40,042 bases of DNA from Hymenobacter glacialis (GTDB lineage Bacteria > Bacteroidota > Bacteroidia > Cytophagales > Hymenobacteraceae): assembly GCF_001816165.1 (NCBI RefSeq), contig NZ_MDZC01000059.1, forward strand, positions 1-40,042, given 5' to 3'. The notes under the pieces are model-generated. The model did no database searches, was not told where the DNA came from, and saw only the letters and a list, made by a program, of their open reading frames with translations. Shown piece after piece: positions 1 to 9,800 of the stretch. How positions within the stretch are numbered: position 1 is the stretch's first letter; each line of letters begins with the position of its first letter. The position numbers and the translations under genes were made by a program.

Positions 1-67
1 CACCCGTGCGGGCGGGCAGGTGGGGCAATATCCAGCGGGTAATCATATCTTTGGTCAGGACTTCCAT
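1..67 (-). CDS. IS transposase, N-terminal fragment
   Basis: The frame begins MEVLTKDMITRWILPHLPAR and runs off the window at base 1. The start ATG lies 80 bases inside the IS end. The sequence resembles the N-terminus of IS4/IS5-type DDE transposases seen in Bacteroidota, but only 22 codons are visible. Its likely C-terminal counterpart is the minus-strand frame at 39958-40042. If the molecule is circular the two pieces belong to one gene with its middle missing from this window. Confidence 0.6.
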   Translation of the reverse strand, partial: MEVLTKDMITRWILPHLPARTG

Positions 68-163
68 GAGGGAGGGAAAGGAGATGGGTCGCACCTCAAA
101 TTTCCCGCTTTTTTGGAAGTCTTTTCTGTTTTGCGCGCTGCTGGCTACTTCCTAAACAGCTTC
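1..163 (-). mobile_element. Insertion sequence, transposase 5' end (partial)
   Basis: The outer boundary is an inverted repeat reading acttcctaaacagcttc at 147-163. The same 17 bases occur as the reverse complement at 39950-39966 near the other window end. Between the repeat and base 1 lies the start of a minus-strand transposase. The base triplet just outside each end is TTG (164-166 and 39947-39949), which would fit a 3 bp target duplication of one insertion in a circular molecule, although a 3 bp match can be chance. The IS family is not certain; the transposase ends look like an IS4/IS5-type element. Confidence 0.75.
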
Positions 164-285
164 TTGGTATAAATACAATCTGTGCAAAGGGACAAGTGCT
201 CCTGAATTTAACGCGATTTTAAGGTGGGATAAGCTATTTGGTACGGGAGGCAAATATGTTCGCGCAGCGTGGGCAGAAAGAGCAC

Positions 286-3239
286 ATGCGGTCACCATTA
301 ATCCAAAAATATGGGTAGCTCTGCTGGTATTAATGGGCGGAACGCAGCGCATAAGCGCACAGTGTGTGATTCCCGCCGCCTGTACGCCGGGCTCCGCGGC
401 CGCTGCCAACTCAGTCTATGAGATGGGCATTTACCGCGTGCAGCTTGCCGGGCTGGACACCACCACCCGCGGGGGGAGCGACGGATACGGAAATTACGAC
501 TGCCAGCCCGGGGCAGAACTCCAGCGGGGCGGCACGTATGGCCTTGCCGTACGCACCAACCCCAATGCCGACGAAGCAGTCAGAGCCTGGATTGACTTTA
601 ATGGCAACGGGCAGTTCGACGCCGGCGAATTGGTGCTTGCCTCAACAGGCCGCAATCACCAAGGCCTGTTCACCGTGCCTGCGGCGGCAGTTCTTGACCA
701 GCCGTTGCGATTGCGCATTGCCGCCGACTATGTCAACGCGCCTATCCCCACACCCTGCTCTACTCCCGAATACTCTCAGACCGAAGATTACCAGCTCCTG
801 GTGCGGGCTAACGCCTTGCCTCGCCCTGTGGCTCGCTTCGTAGCCGATGATTCGGTCAGGTGCGGCGGCCCGATTGCCTTTCGCGATCAGTCGCTTAACT
901 CTCCTACGGCTTGGCGCTGGAGCTTCGGCGACGGAACGACTAGCGTGTTGCAGTCCCCTCAGCACACGTATGCCGCACCCGGCGCCTACACCGTGCAGTT
1001 GCGCGTCTGCAACGCTACGGGTTGCGATTCGCTCACGAAGGTCGGCTACGTGCAGGTTCGCGCCGATGCCCCCCGCCCCGCGCCGTGTCAACCCGCAACC
1101 ACCGCGTTTTGCTGCGGCTTTGGTGTGACGCGGGTTCGGCTCGGCAACTTAGATCGTACATCCCTGGACGGCCGAGCAGGCTTCGAGGACTTTAGCTGTG
1201 CCGCACGCGCCACCCTGACGGCGGATCGGCCGGTAGCCATGCAGTTGGCTACCGGCCCCAATGCCCATGATGTCCGGGTGTATTTGGATGTGAATGATAA
1301 CGGCCAGTTTGACTTACCAGCGGAATTGCTTTACGAAGGCCTTGGCGTCCAGAGTCCGAGCATGCAACTGACTGTGGCAACGACCTTGAGCGGACTAGTG
1401 TACCATCGCCCGTTGCGCTTGCGGATATGGGCTGATGCCGCTGGGACTGCGCCTTTCGGACCCTGCTCGGCGCCATTGCGGGGACAAGTAGAGGACTATT
1501 CAGTTGTAGTACTGCCCAACACGACGGCTCCCACTGCAGCTTTTGCAGTAAATTATGCACAATACTGCGGGCCCACCCGGGCAGCATTTACGAATGCAAC
1601 GGTGGGAGGAGCAACCAGCTACCGCTGGGATTTTGGAGACGGCAGCATAGCTACAACGGCTTCTCCTCCGACCCACAGCTATTCGACCGGAGGGGTTTAC
1701 GACATCACGCTGGTGACTGCCAATGCCTTTGGGTCGGATACGGCGCATCACACCGTGGTGGTAGCGGCAGCCTGCGCAGCGTATTGCCCGGCGGACGGCA
1801 CCGGGGGCTCGGTTTCCTCGGCAGCATATTTCACCCGCGTGCAGCTGGCTAACCTGGACAACCAGGACGTGCGGCTACCTGGAACGGGTTACCGGGATTA
1901 TACCGACCGCGCCGCGGAGCTGATACAAGGGCAGGCCTATTCGTTACAAGCCGAATCGCCCCGCTGGTCCACCGGCAGCAATGGTCCCTGGGTTCGGGTG
2001 ACTGCCTGGATAGACTACAACCAGGATGGCAATTTTTCCAGTACCGAGCGGTTGGGACAGGTATCTGCGCTGAGTCCTTACCTGCTGCCTTTTCAAGTAC
2101 CGTTAGGCGCACGCGCCGGAGCCACCCGGCTACGGGTGCAAATCGCCAGTTTATTCCAGCCCTCGGACCCGAACAACAGCTGCCCGCCAGCTTATCAAAA
2201 TGCGACTACCGAGGACTACACCGTCCTCATTTTCCCGGCCGCGCAGGCACCCCAGGCGGGCTTCGCAGCGGATATTACCGTGTCTTGCAGTGGCACCGTG
2301 CAGCTGCGCGATACCAGCCTGATAGCCCCCAGCACCTGGCAGTGGTCGTTTGGTGATGGCGGCACCAGCACGCAGCAGCACCCGCAGCACACTTACGCCC
2401 AGCCGGGCACTTACTCCGTATCGTTGCGCGTCGCCAATCGCTACGGGGCCAGTACGGTGACCAAGACCAACTATATCGTAATTGCGAACCTCAGCCAGGG
2501 GCCCCGGCCCGCTAGTTGCTTACCATCAATGGGTCCGGACATCAATTTCCCGGTCACCGTTGGGACGGTGCAGCTAGGAGGCTGGACATACACCAATGCG
2601 GTTCCCTTTGCCCCCTATCGGGACGAAACCTGCAACGCGCCTCTCATTACCCTGGCACCCGGCACGGGCACGGCGGTTACCGTGCTCACCCAGAGCCCGT
2701 CGACCTTCAGGGGGTTCGCATTCCAAATGTGGCTCGACGCCAACGACGACGGGGTACTGGAACCAACTACGGAACTGGTTTACAACTCCAATCGGCATTC
2801 CTCCACGGTCAATCCCTGGACAGGCACCCTTCACGTACCGGCAACGGCTGTCCGTAACCGGCCGTTGCGGCTGAGGATCTGGTGGATGCCTAACATCATT
2901 CCTTATAACGTGGTGGAAGAGTTGCCCTGTTATCGACATGACGAAGTGGGGCAAGTGCGTGATTTCACCGCCTTTATCGGTTCCACGCCCACGAGTACCC
3001 GCGTAACCGCGAAATCTTCGGAATGGTCGTTTGCGCCAAATCCAGCTTCTGAACAACTCAATATCATCAATGGCGGCTCCTCAAAAGAGGTACAAATTTG
3101 GGACATGGCAGGGCACCTGTGTGCTACCCTATACCTATCAAAAGCCTCCAATTCCGTCGACGTGTCAGCCTTACCACGGGGTCTTTACATCATCCGACTA
3201 CCTGGGCACCTGGGTGTCAGAAGATTGACTCTTTTGTAA
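286..3239 (+). CDS. Secreted GEVED/PKD multidomain protein with T9SS sorting tail
   Basis: A large extracellular protein. From the ATG at 333 it has four GEVED-type modules, each ending in a motif like TEDYQLLV, VEDYSVVV, TEDYTVLI or VRDFTAFI, alternating with three PKD modules (FGDG..S...P.HTY..PG.Y) at about residues 165-240, 398-475 and 650-725. The last ~70 residues are a typical type IX sorting domain (FAPNPASEQLNI ... LPRGLYIIRL). The ATG at 333 would cut off most of the signal peptide. The ATG at 286 opens MRSPLIQK and then runs out of frame. One extra A in the A5 run at 305-309 joins it to IWVALLVLMGG..ISAQC, a complete Sec signal. So the gene probably starts at 286 and carries a one-base deletion or sequencing error. 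The function is probably adhesive or structural; no catalytic domain is seen. It precedes the RHS genes by 21 bases. Confidence 0.8.
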
Positions 3240-3260
3240 CAAACAACTCCAGCTTTTAGT

Positions 3261-6200
3261 ATGAAAATACTCTTATTCACAAAGTCTTCCTGGATACTAC
3301 AATGTTGCGTACTGGCCCTTGGCCACGGTGCGTTTGCGCAACCATCCACTCTAAACACACCCTCGGCCTTTCCCCCCGCTCCCAATGCCGCGTCTTTGGG
3401 CGAGTACGGCGCCATTCCCGTATCCTTGTATACGGGGTTACCCAACATTTCCGTGCCGCTGCATACGGTTGGCTCCAAATCCAATCAGGTAGACATCAGC
3501 CTTTCTTACCGGGCATCCGGCATTAAGGTCGAGGAAGAAGCATCGTGGGTAGGCTTGGCCTGGGTACTGAATGCCGGCGGGGTGATCACCCGCAGCTTAC
3601 AGGGGGTGGACGACTTAAAGCAAGACGTGGGCTATGCCGTCACGGGAGCCATGCCCCCATGGGACGCAGCCAATCACTACGACCCGACGGGCCGGAACAC
3701 GACCACCGATGGCGACTACTTCCGAGATGTATGCCTCAAGTATAGGGATACGCAGCCAGATATATTCTACTATAATTTTGGAAATCACAGTGGCAAGTTT
3801 ATCTTGGAAAAGGCGTCTACTGTTGGGCTATTTCATGTTCGGCTGATCGATAATGCGGACAATAGTTTAGTTGTTTACGACTACGTTGCAAAAATTTGGT
3901 CAATCAAGACCCAAGACGGCTACGTCTACACCTTTGGAAATACCGAACGAACTCAAGTAAAATCGGAGGGGGGGACACTCCTTATAGGCCCTTACACAAG
4001 TGCTTGGTACTTAACCGAAATAATAGCGCCGGACGGGGAACGCGTGACCTTCGCTTACGAGGAAAATAAATCCACTAGTCAGCTCGCCAGCTCGCTAACC
4101 AAAGCTGTATATTTTGATTATGAAGTTATCAGAGACAACGGAGGGTGTGGGACAGATAGGCGCCTTTATGGGAATGTTGACGGTTATCCTACCCACGCTA
4201 GTAAAAGCTACTCTACAACAAACGGGTTAATTTTAAAATCCATAACGCATGCCACGGGGACGGTAGAGTTCGCACATGCCAACCGGGATGATGTCATGGG
4301 CATTGGCACTACCAAGTCCAAGCGTATCACCGGGTTTACCGTAAGAAATACAATCCCGGGGGGTACCGCAATAACCAAAACCGTCACTTTTCGGCAATCC
4401 TATCTTAACGCGGGTAGTACGGACGCAGCAAGCCTACGCCTCAATCTGGATGCGGTCGGGGTTGCCAATGGCAACCACGCCATCCCCGATTACCGCTTTG
4501 AATACGACGTCAGGGGCACGCTGCCGTTAAAGACTTCTTACAACAAGGATTTTTTGGGTTTTTTTAATGGAACCAACAACGATGGACTGGGCACGGATAT
4601 TCCAGAAATGCAGTCTCGCCTTGTTAGTGATCCCTCGGTCACCATCACATTGCCATATGATAATAACTCTGTTGGTGCTGATCGAAATCCTAATCTAGAT
4701 CATGCAAAGATTGGAACACTAAATAAAATCATTTACCCAACCGGAGGGGCTACACGCTTTACTTATGAAAGCCAGGAATACAGAGACCCAATGGGAAACA
4801 ACCGGACAGGCTGCGGGCTTCGCATTGCGGCAATAACATCGGTTGATGACTTGACCGGCAATGAAATAGTAAAGACTTATAAATACCAGCTGCCGAATAG
4901 TTCTACCAGTAGTGGGCGGCAGCTATCCCCTGCTTCCTACCTTCATTTCGGTGTAACTAGATCAGTCTATAGCTGTGACGGCACTACTTCACCAGTTAAA
5001 ACTGATTATCATGGCAATTTCTTTGCCGTTCGCAGTTCGTCATCTCGGTTGGCGCTTTCAAATTCCGCCCAGGGCCAGCCATACGGGTATGATTTCGTGA
5101 CGGTGCTGGAAGGGGCCAACGGGGAAAACGGTAAAACAGAGTACACTTACACCAACGTTGAAGATGTAACCCCTTTGGGCCCGCCTGATGATAACGGCCA
5201 GATTCAGCCGGTTAGCTTTTTTGTGCCGGTGCCTAATAAAATCAACATAACCAACGGGCGGCTTCTCAAAGAAACGGTTTACAAAAAAAATAAAACGACG
5301 AATGCCTTCGACAAGGTCATAGAAACGGAGAACGTGTACGCCAGCGGGTACGAGACGGGGAATACCTTGAAAACCATCAAAGGGTGTATTGTCAGCAGTG
5401 ACTTTTACTGCGGCCCTGTTCCGTACACTGTCCCAAAAATAATGCGGTTAGGCACGCAGTATTACGATATTGACTGCCATTGGGTGCGCTTGGTGTCGTC
5501 GACGAAACGGGTGTATAACCAGTACTCTCCCGCCATTTACACCCAAACCGCCACCAATTACAATTACGGCAACCCCGTTCATCGCCAAGTCACTGCGGTG
5601 ACACAGCAACTGCCAAATGGCGACGTTCTGCGGGAGTACAAGAGCTACCCGTCTGATTACACCCTGCTTTTCTCTGGGCCCGTGTTTGACATGGCCAACC
5701 GCCTGCGGCTGCTTGCGCAGCCGGTAGAGTCCTACACCACCCTCATGCGCAATTCGGTTGAGTGGCTGACCGGCGCGAAGCTAATTACCTACGGTTATGC
5801 CATGAACGGCAACGCGCTGGTGCGCCCCATTCAAACGGACCAGTTGCGCCTGCGCGACCCCATTAACCTGGCCAATTCCGGCTTCATTCCCGCGCAGCGC
5901 GCATCCCAAAAAGACAGCCGGTACGCTCCGGTACAGTACCTGGGCTACCACATGGCATCCGGTAATGTCGACCTTTCGCGAAAAGCACACGACATCACAG
6001 AATCGTATCAGTGGGACCATCGCTACCAGCAGCAGGTCGCGCAGTTCGTAAATGCCGACCGGACGGTTGTTTCTGGACTACCTGCCTATTTGGGCAACGA
6101 AGCCAGCTATTTGGGATTTGAAAGCGGGCAATCAGTTGACGCCAACCCGCAAGAAGATTACTGGTTCAACACCGGGACGGGTGACAGCCGCAATTATCTT

Positions 6201-6794
6201 ACCGGGAATGCCCATACCGGCCAATACGCATGGCGGGTAGGCCCGATATCAGCCTGGAGCTATAACTACGGACCGACCAAGCACATCGCTCCGTCCAGGC
6301 AAGCTGCTCGCTATAAATTGTCAGCCTGGGTGAACACGGAACCTGGATTTAGAGCTGGAGGGGGGAATTTAATATTGTCCGTCAATGACCATAATGGCAA
6401 TCAGGTGAACACCGCTTCCAGCTATGTTGGCGCTTCCTTCGGTGATACGCAGGGCAAGTGGAAGTACGTAGAAGCAATCATTGACTTGGACGCCGTGCGC
6501 CAACAAGCGGGCGCCGCTGCCGGCGACCGCTACCGACTAGTAGCCTATGTGTGCAACACCGGTGGGTCATCCGGCAACCCGGTCGGCTTTCGCGTCGATG
6601 ATCTGCGCTTGCACCCCGTAGATGCCCATGCCATTACTTATACATACGATGCCGCTACTAACCAGCCGACCAGTGTCAGCGACGTGAACAGCCGCCCCGT
6701 GTATTACGAGTACGACGCGCTCCAAAGACTAGTGGTGGTAAGAGACGACCAGCGTAACATCGTCAAGCTCTACCACTACAACTACAAGCAATAG
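3261..6794 (+). CDS. YD/RHS-type secreted protein, N-terminal half of a two-gene RHS set
   Basis: 1177 residues with a Sec signal peptide ending GAFA-Q. Residues ~38-110 carry the Bacteroidota RHS-family opening (PNAASLGEYGAIPVSLYTG, then SYRASGIKVEEEASWVGLAW). The middle is a long run of degenerate beta-hairpin repeats. Residues ~975-1115 look like a jelly-roll or carbohydrate-binding-type insertion ending in FRVDDLRL. The last 50 residues hold two clear YD repeats (ITYTYDAATNQPTSV, VYYEYDALQRLVVV). There is no toxin tip and no T9SS tail. The next gene, 66 bases downstream, carries the RHS core and variable tip, so the pair probably acts together at or beyond the outer membrane. The middle third is noticeably more AT-rich than the ends. 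The domain reading is by pattern recognition; the partnership is inferred from order and spacing. Confidence 0.8.
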   Translation: MKILLFTKSSWILQCCVLALGHGAFAQPSTLNTPSAFPPAPNAASLGEYGAIPVSLYTGLPNISVPLHTVGSKSNQVDISLSYRASGIKVEEEASWVGLAWVLNAGGVITRSLQGVDDLKQDVGYAVTGAMPPWDAANHYDPTGRNTTTDGDYFRDVCLKYRDTQPDIFYYNFGNHSGKFILEKASTVGLFHVRLIDNADNSLVVYDYVAKIWSIKTQDGYVYTFGNTERTQVKSEGGTLLIGPYTSAWYLTEIIAPDGERVTFAYEENKSTSQLASSLTKAVYFDYEVIRDNGGCGTDRRLYGNVDGYPTHASKSYSTTNGLILKSITHATGTVEFAHANRDDVMGIGTTKSKRITGFTVRNTIPGGTAITKTVTFRQSYLNAGSTDAASLRLNLDAVGVANGNHAIPDYRFEYDVRGTLPLKTSYNKDFLGFFNGTNNDGLGTDIPEMQSRLVSDPSVTITLPYDNNSVGADRNPNLDHAKIGTLNKIIYPTGGATRFTYESQEYRDPMGNNRTGCGLRIAAITSVDDLTGNEIVKTYKYQLPNSSTSSGRQLSPASYLHFGVTRSVYSCDGTTSPVKTDYHGNFFAVRSSSSRLALSNSAQGQPYGYDFVTVLEGANGENGKTEYTYTNVEDVTPLGPPDDNGQIQPVSFFVPVPNKINITNGRLLKETVYKKNKTTNAFDKVIETENVYASGYETGNTLKTIKGCIVSSDFYCGPVPYTVPKIMRLGTQYYDIDCHWVRLVSSTKRVYNQYSPAIYTQTATNYNYGNPVHRQVTAVTQQLPNGDVLREYKSYPSDYTLLFSGPVFDMANRLRLLAQPVESYTTLMRNSVEWLTGAKLITYGYAMNGNALVRPIQTDQLRLRDPINLANSGFIPAQRASQKDSRYAPVQYLGYHMASGNVDLSRKAHDITESYQWDHRYQQQVAQFVNADRTVVSGLPAYLGNEASYLGFESGQSVDANPQEDYWFNTGTGDSRNYLTGNAHTGQYAWRVGPISAWSYNYGPTKHIAPSRQAARYKLSAWVNTEPGFRAGGGNLILSVNDHNGNQVNTASSYVGASFGDTQGKWKYVEAIIDLDAVRQQAGAAAGDRYRLVAYVCNTGGSSGNPVGFRVDDLRLHPVDAHAITYTYDAATNQPTSVSDVNSRPVYYEYDALQRLVVVRDDQRNIVKLYHYNYKQ

Positions 6795-6860
6795 GGTTCG
6801 CTGCTCCTTTCAAAGACAACTTTCCATTTTGGGCGACATAAACGCGTTTTTCTACTGCGC

Positions 6861-9800
6861 ATGAAAAAATATATACACATCTGTTTATTAAAGTTGTTGG
6901 TTGGGCTGCAACTCCTATTGGTAAATACGGCCGCGTGGGGACAGTGCACCTCTCAGCCAGCTGGCGCCAACATGACTTCCCCCCTTAACATCGGGACCAT
7001 CTATTCCTGCGGCTTCTCATACTCGGATGCCTCCCGAAGCAACGACCCGGCGTATTGCTACGGCAACAACTACAACGGGCAGCCCAGCGATGATATTTAT
7101 TATCAGTTCACCCTGGCAAATGCAGCCCCCGTCCAAATCACCACCTGTGGCCCCAACCTCTCCACCTACGTTTATTTGTTGGATGCTTACGGCAGCCTTA
7201 TCGCGTCGAGCACCAACTGCAACAGCACGCCGCAGATACAGCAGTCGCTGCCCGCTGGCACATACTACATTGTATGTGAAAAAGCCGGGACAAACTATGG
7301 GATGATTTACTTGAGCTTGCACGTCCCTGCCACGTCGCCGGCGCCCGCCGGGGCTACGATGACGAACCCGGTTAATGTGGGCTCGCTGGCTTGTGGCACT
7401 AATTATAGCGACACGAAAAATAATGCTCGGAGCAATTGCTTCGGTAATGAGTACGGGGAAGCCAGCGATGACATTTATTATAAGTTCACGGTGCCCAGTG
7501 CGATGGAAGTAACCCTTTCCAATTGCGCACTCGGCTACCCCACCCTGTTGTACTTGCTGAACAGCCAAGGCACCTTGCTGCAATCCAACCGGGGGTATGG
7601 GCCGGCGTGTCCCTCGAGTGTCTCGCCCTCGATTCGAACGACCCTGCCCCCCGGGGAATACTACGCCGTGGTGGAAGGGCCTAGCAGCAGCACCTGGAAC
7701 ATCAACACTCAGATTTCGGCCACAATTACCGGGCAGCCGGTGGTATCAGCCAGTGCCGCCCCCGCTAGGGTTATACTCGGCAGCAGCACCACGCTTACGG
7801 CCCTGGGGGCCTGCCAGTACAGCTGGGCCCCGGCTACGGGCCTGAGCGCGACCTCGGGAGCCAGCGTGACGGCCACGCCGGCTAAAACCACGACCTATAC
7901 CGTCACCGGCACCTCGGCTTCGGGTCAGACGGCGCAGGGCACCGTGACCGTAGTGGTGGGGCAGAACATGAATTACGTGGCCACGACCAACGTCCTAGTG
8001 GAGGGAAAGCTCACGGTTGAGGACATTCAAGGCTTAACAGTTGACCAGCGGCGGGAGCAGCTCCAGCAGCAAACCGTGTACCTCGACGGGTTGGGCCGGT
8101 CCATACAGACCGTAACCACGCAAGCCAGTCCCAACAAGAAGGACGTCGTGGTGCCGGTCACCTACGACCACTTTGGCCGCACCCCGTTTGCTTACCTGTC
8201 CTATTCGGGGGGAGCTGTCGGAAGCGGAGAGGGCGGCTTGTATCAATCCGACGCGGTGCAACAACAGGCCCTGTTTTATCAACGCGGGGGCGACCGGGTG
8301 GCCAATGATGCAAACCCGTACGCCAAGAAGGTGTTTGAAAACTCGCCCCTGAACCGGCCCGAACAGGTGGGGGCAGCAGGTCAGACCTGGCAACCCGACG
8401 AAGCAACGCCCACGGCGAGCACCAACCATAGCGTCCGGGCAGAACAGCGTACGAACACCGGCGCCGGGACTGGCAACGACGACGTGCTGCAGTGGACCTA
8501 CACCGCTGGCGCAGCGCAGCCTATCGCCGTAGGTGCTGCCTATTCTGCAGGCCAGCTGGCGGTGGTGGAAACCACCGATGAGCATGGTAGCAAATCCTAC
8601 GAGTTTAAAAACGGGCAGGGTCAGGTGGTCGCCAAGAAAGTAATGGCTTCGGATACGGAGTTTGCAGAGACCTATTACGTATTCGATGACCTGGGCTTGC
8701 TCCGGGCCGTAATTCCGCCCATGGCCGTGCAGGAGGTCCGTACTAAAGGAACGGGCATTGTCATGGCGGACCTGCTGGTGAAGTGGTGTTTTACCTATAC
8801 CTACGACGACCGACAACGGCTAATTGAAAAGTATATTCCGGGTGCCGGCACCAGCCGGTTCGTGTACAACCAGCGTAATATGATGGTGCTGCAGCAGGAC
8901 AACAAAGGGCAGTGGATTTTCACCAAGTACGACGCGCTGAGCCGCCCTATATTCACGGGTAGGTACTATCCCAATATCTGGCCAGTTGACCGCGAAGTGC
9001 TACAAGCTCAAGCCGATAATATCTTGATGCAGTGGGAGGTTATGCGTCCCATACCAGGCAACCCTACCAAGATGGAATACACCACCGACCGGAGCTTTCC
9101 GACCGATGTCTACGACTGGGATTTCCTTACCCGTAGGTTTTACGACTCGGAAGCTTTTAACGACTTGAGCAAGCACCCTTTCACGCCCGTGACTTTACAG
9201 GCGAGCGACATCTCCGGGTATGCAGCGCAACTAGGTTTTTCCTTGACCGCCAGTGGTTTGTCAAGTCAAGTAACCGGGCTTACTACCGGGCGTCAGGAAA
9301 TGGATCTGAACGCCGGCACGTGGCTTACTACTGTCCTTTACCACGATGACAAAGGCCGCACGGTTCAAACCGTGGCGGACCATTCGGGAGGTGGAGAGGA
9401 GCGCACCTCTGTGAAGCTAGATTTTGCGGGTAAGATCCTGCAAAATTACCGATCGCATTCCTTTGCCTCAGCCTCGTCCGGTGGTTCGTTGTCAACCCAC
9501 TGCATCTACCAAGAGCAGGAATACGACCATGCCGGTCGTCCAACGAAAAGCTGGATGAAAATAGACAATCAGGGAAAGATTCTCTCCATGCAGTTGGAAT
9601 ACAATTCTGCGGGGCAGATTGTGGACAAGAAGCTGCACAGCCCGGACTGGCTGACTGGCACCGCCCTGAACCCGGGGCTGACTTTTCTGCAATCGGTAGA
9701 TTACCGGTACAACATCCGCGGGTGGCTCACCAACATCAACAACCGCAACATCAGCAACAACGAGTGGCTCGACGACGCCGACCCGAACACGGACAACGAC

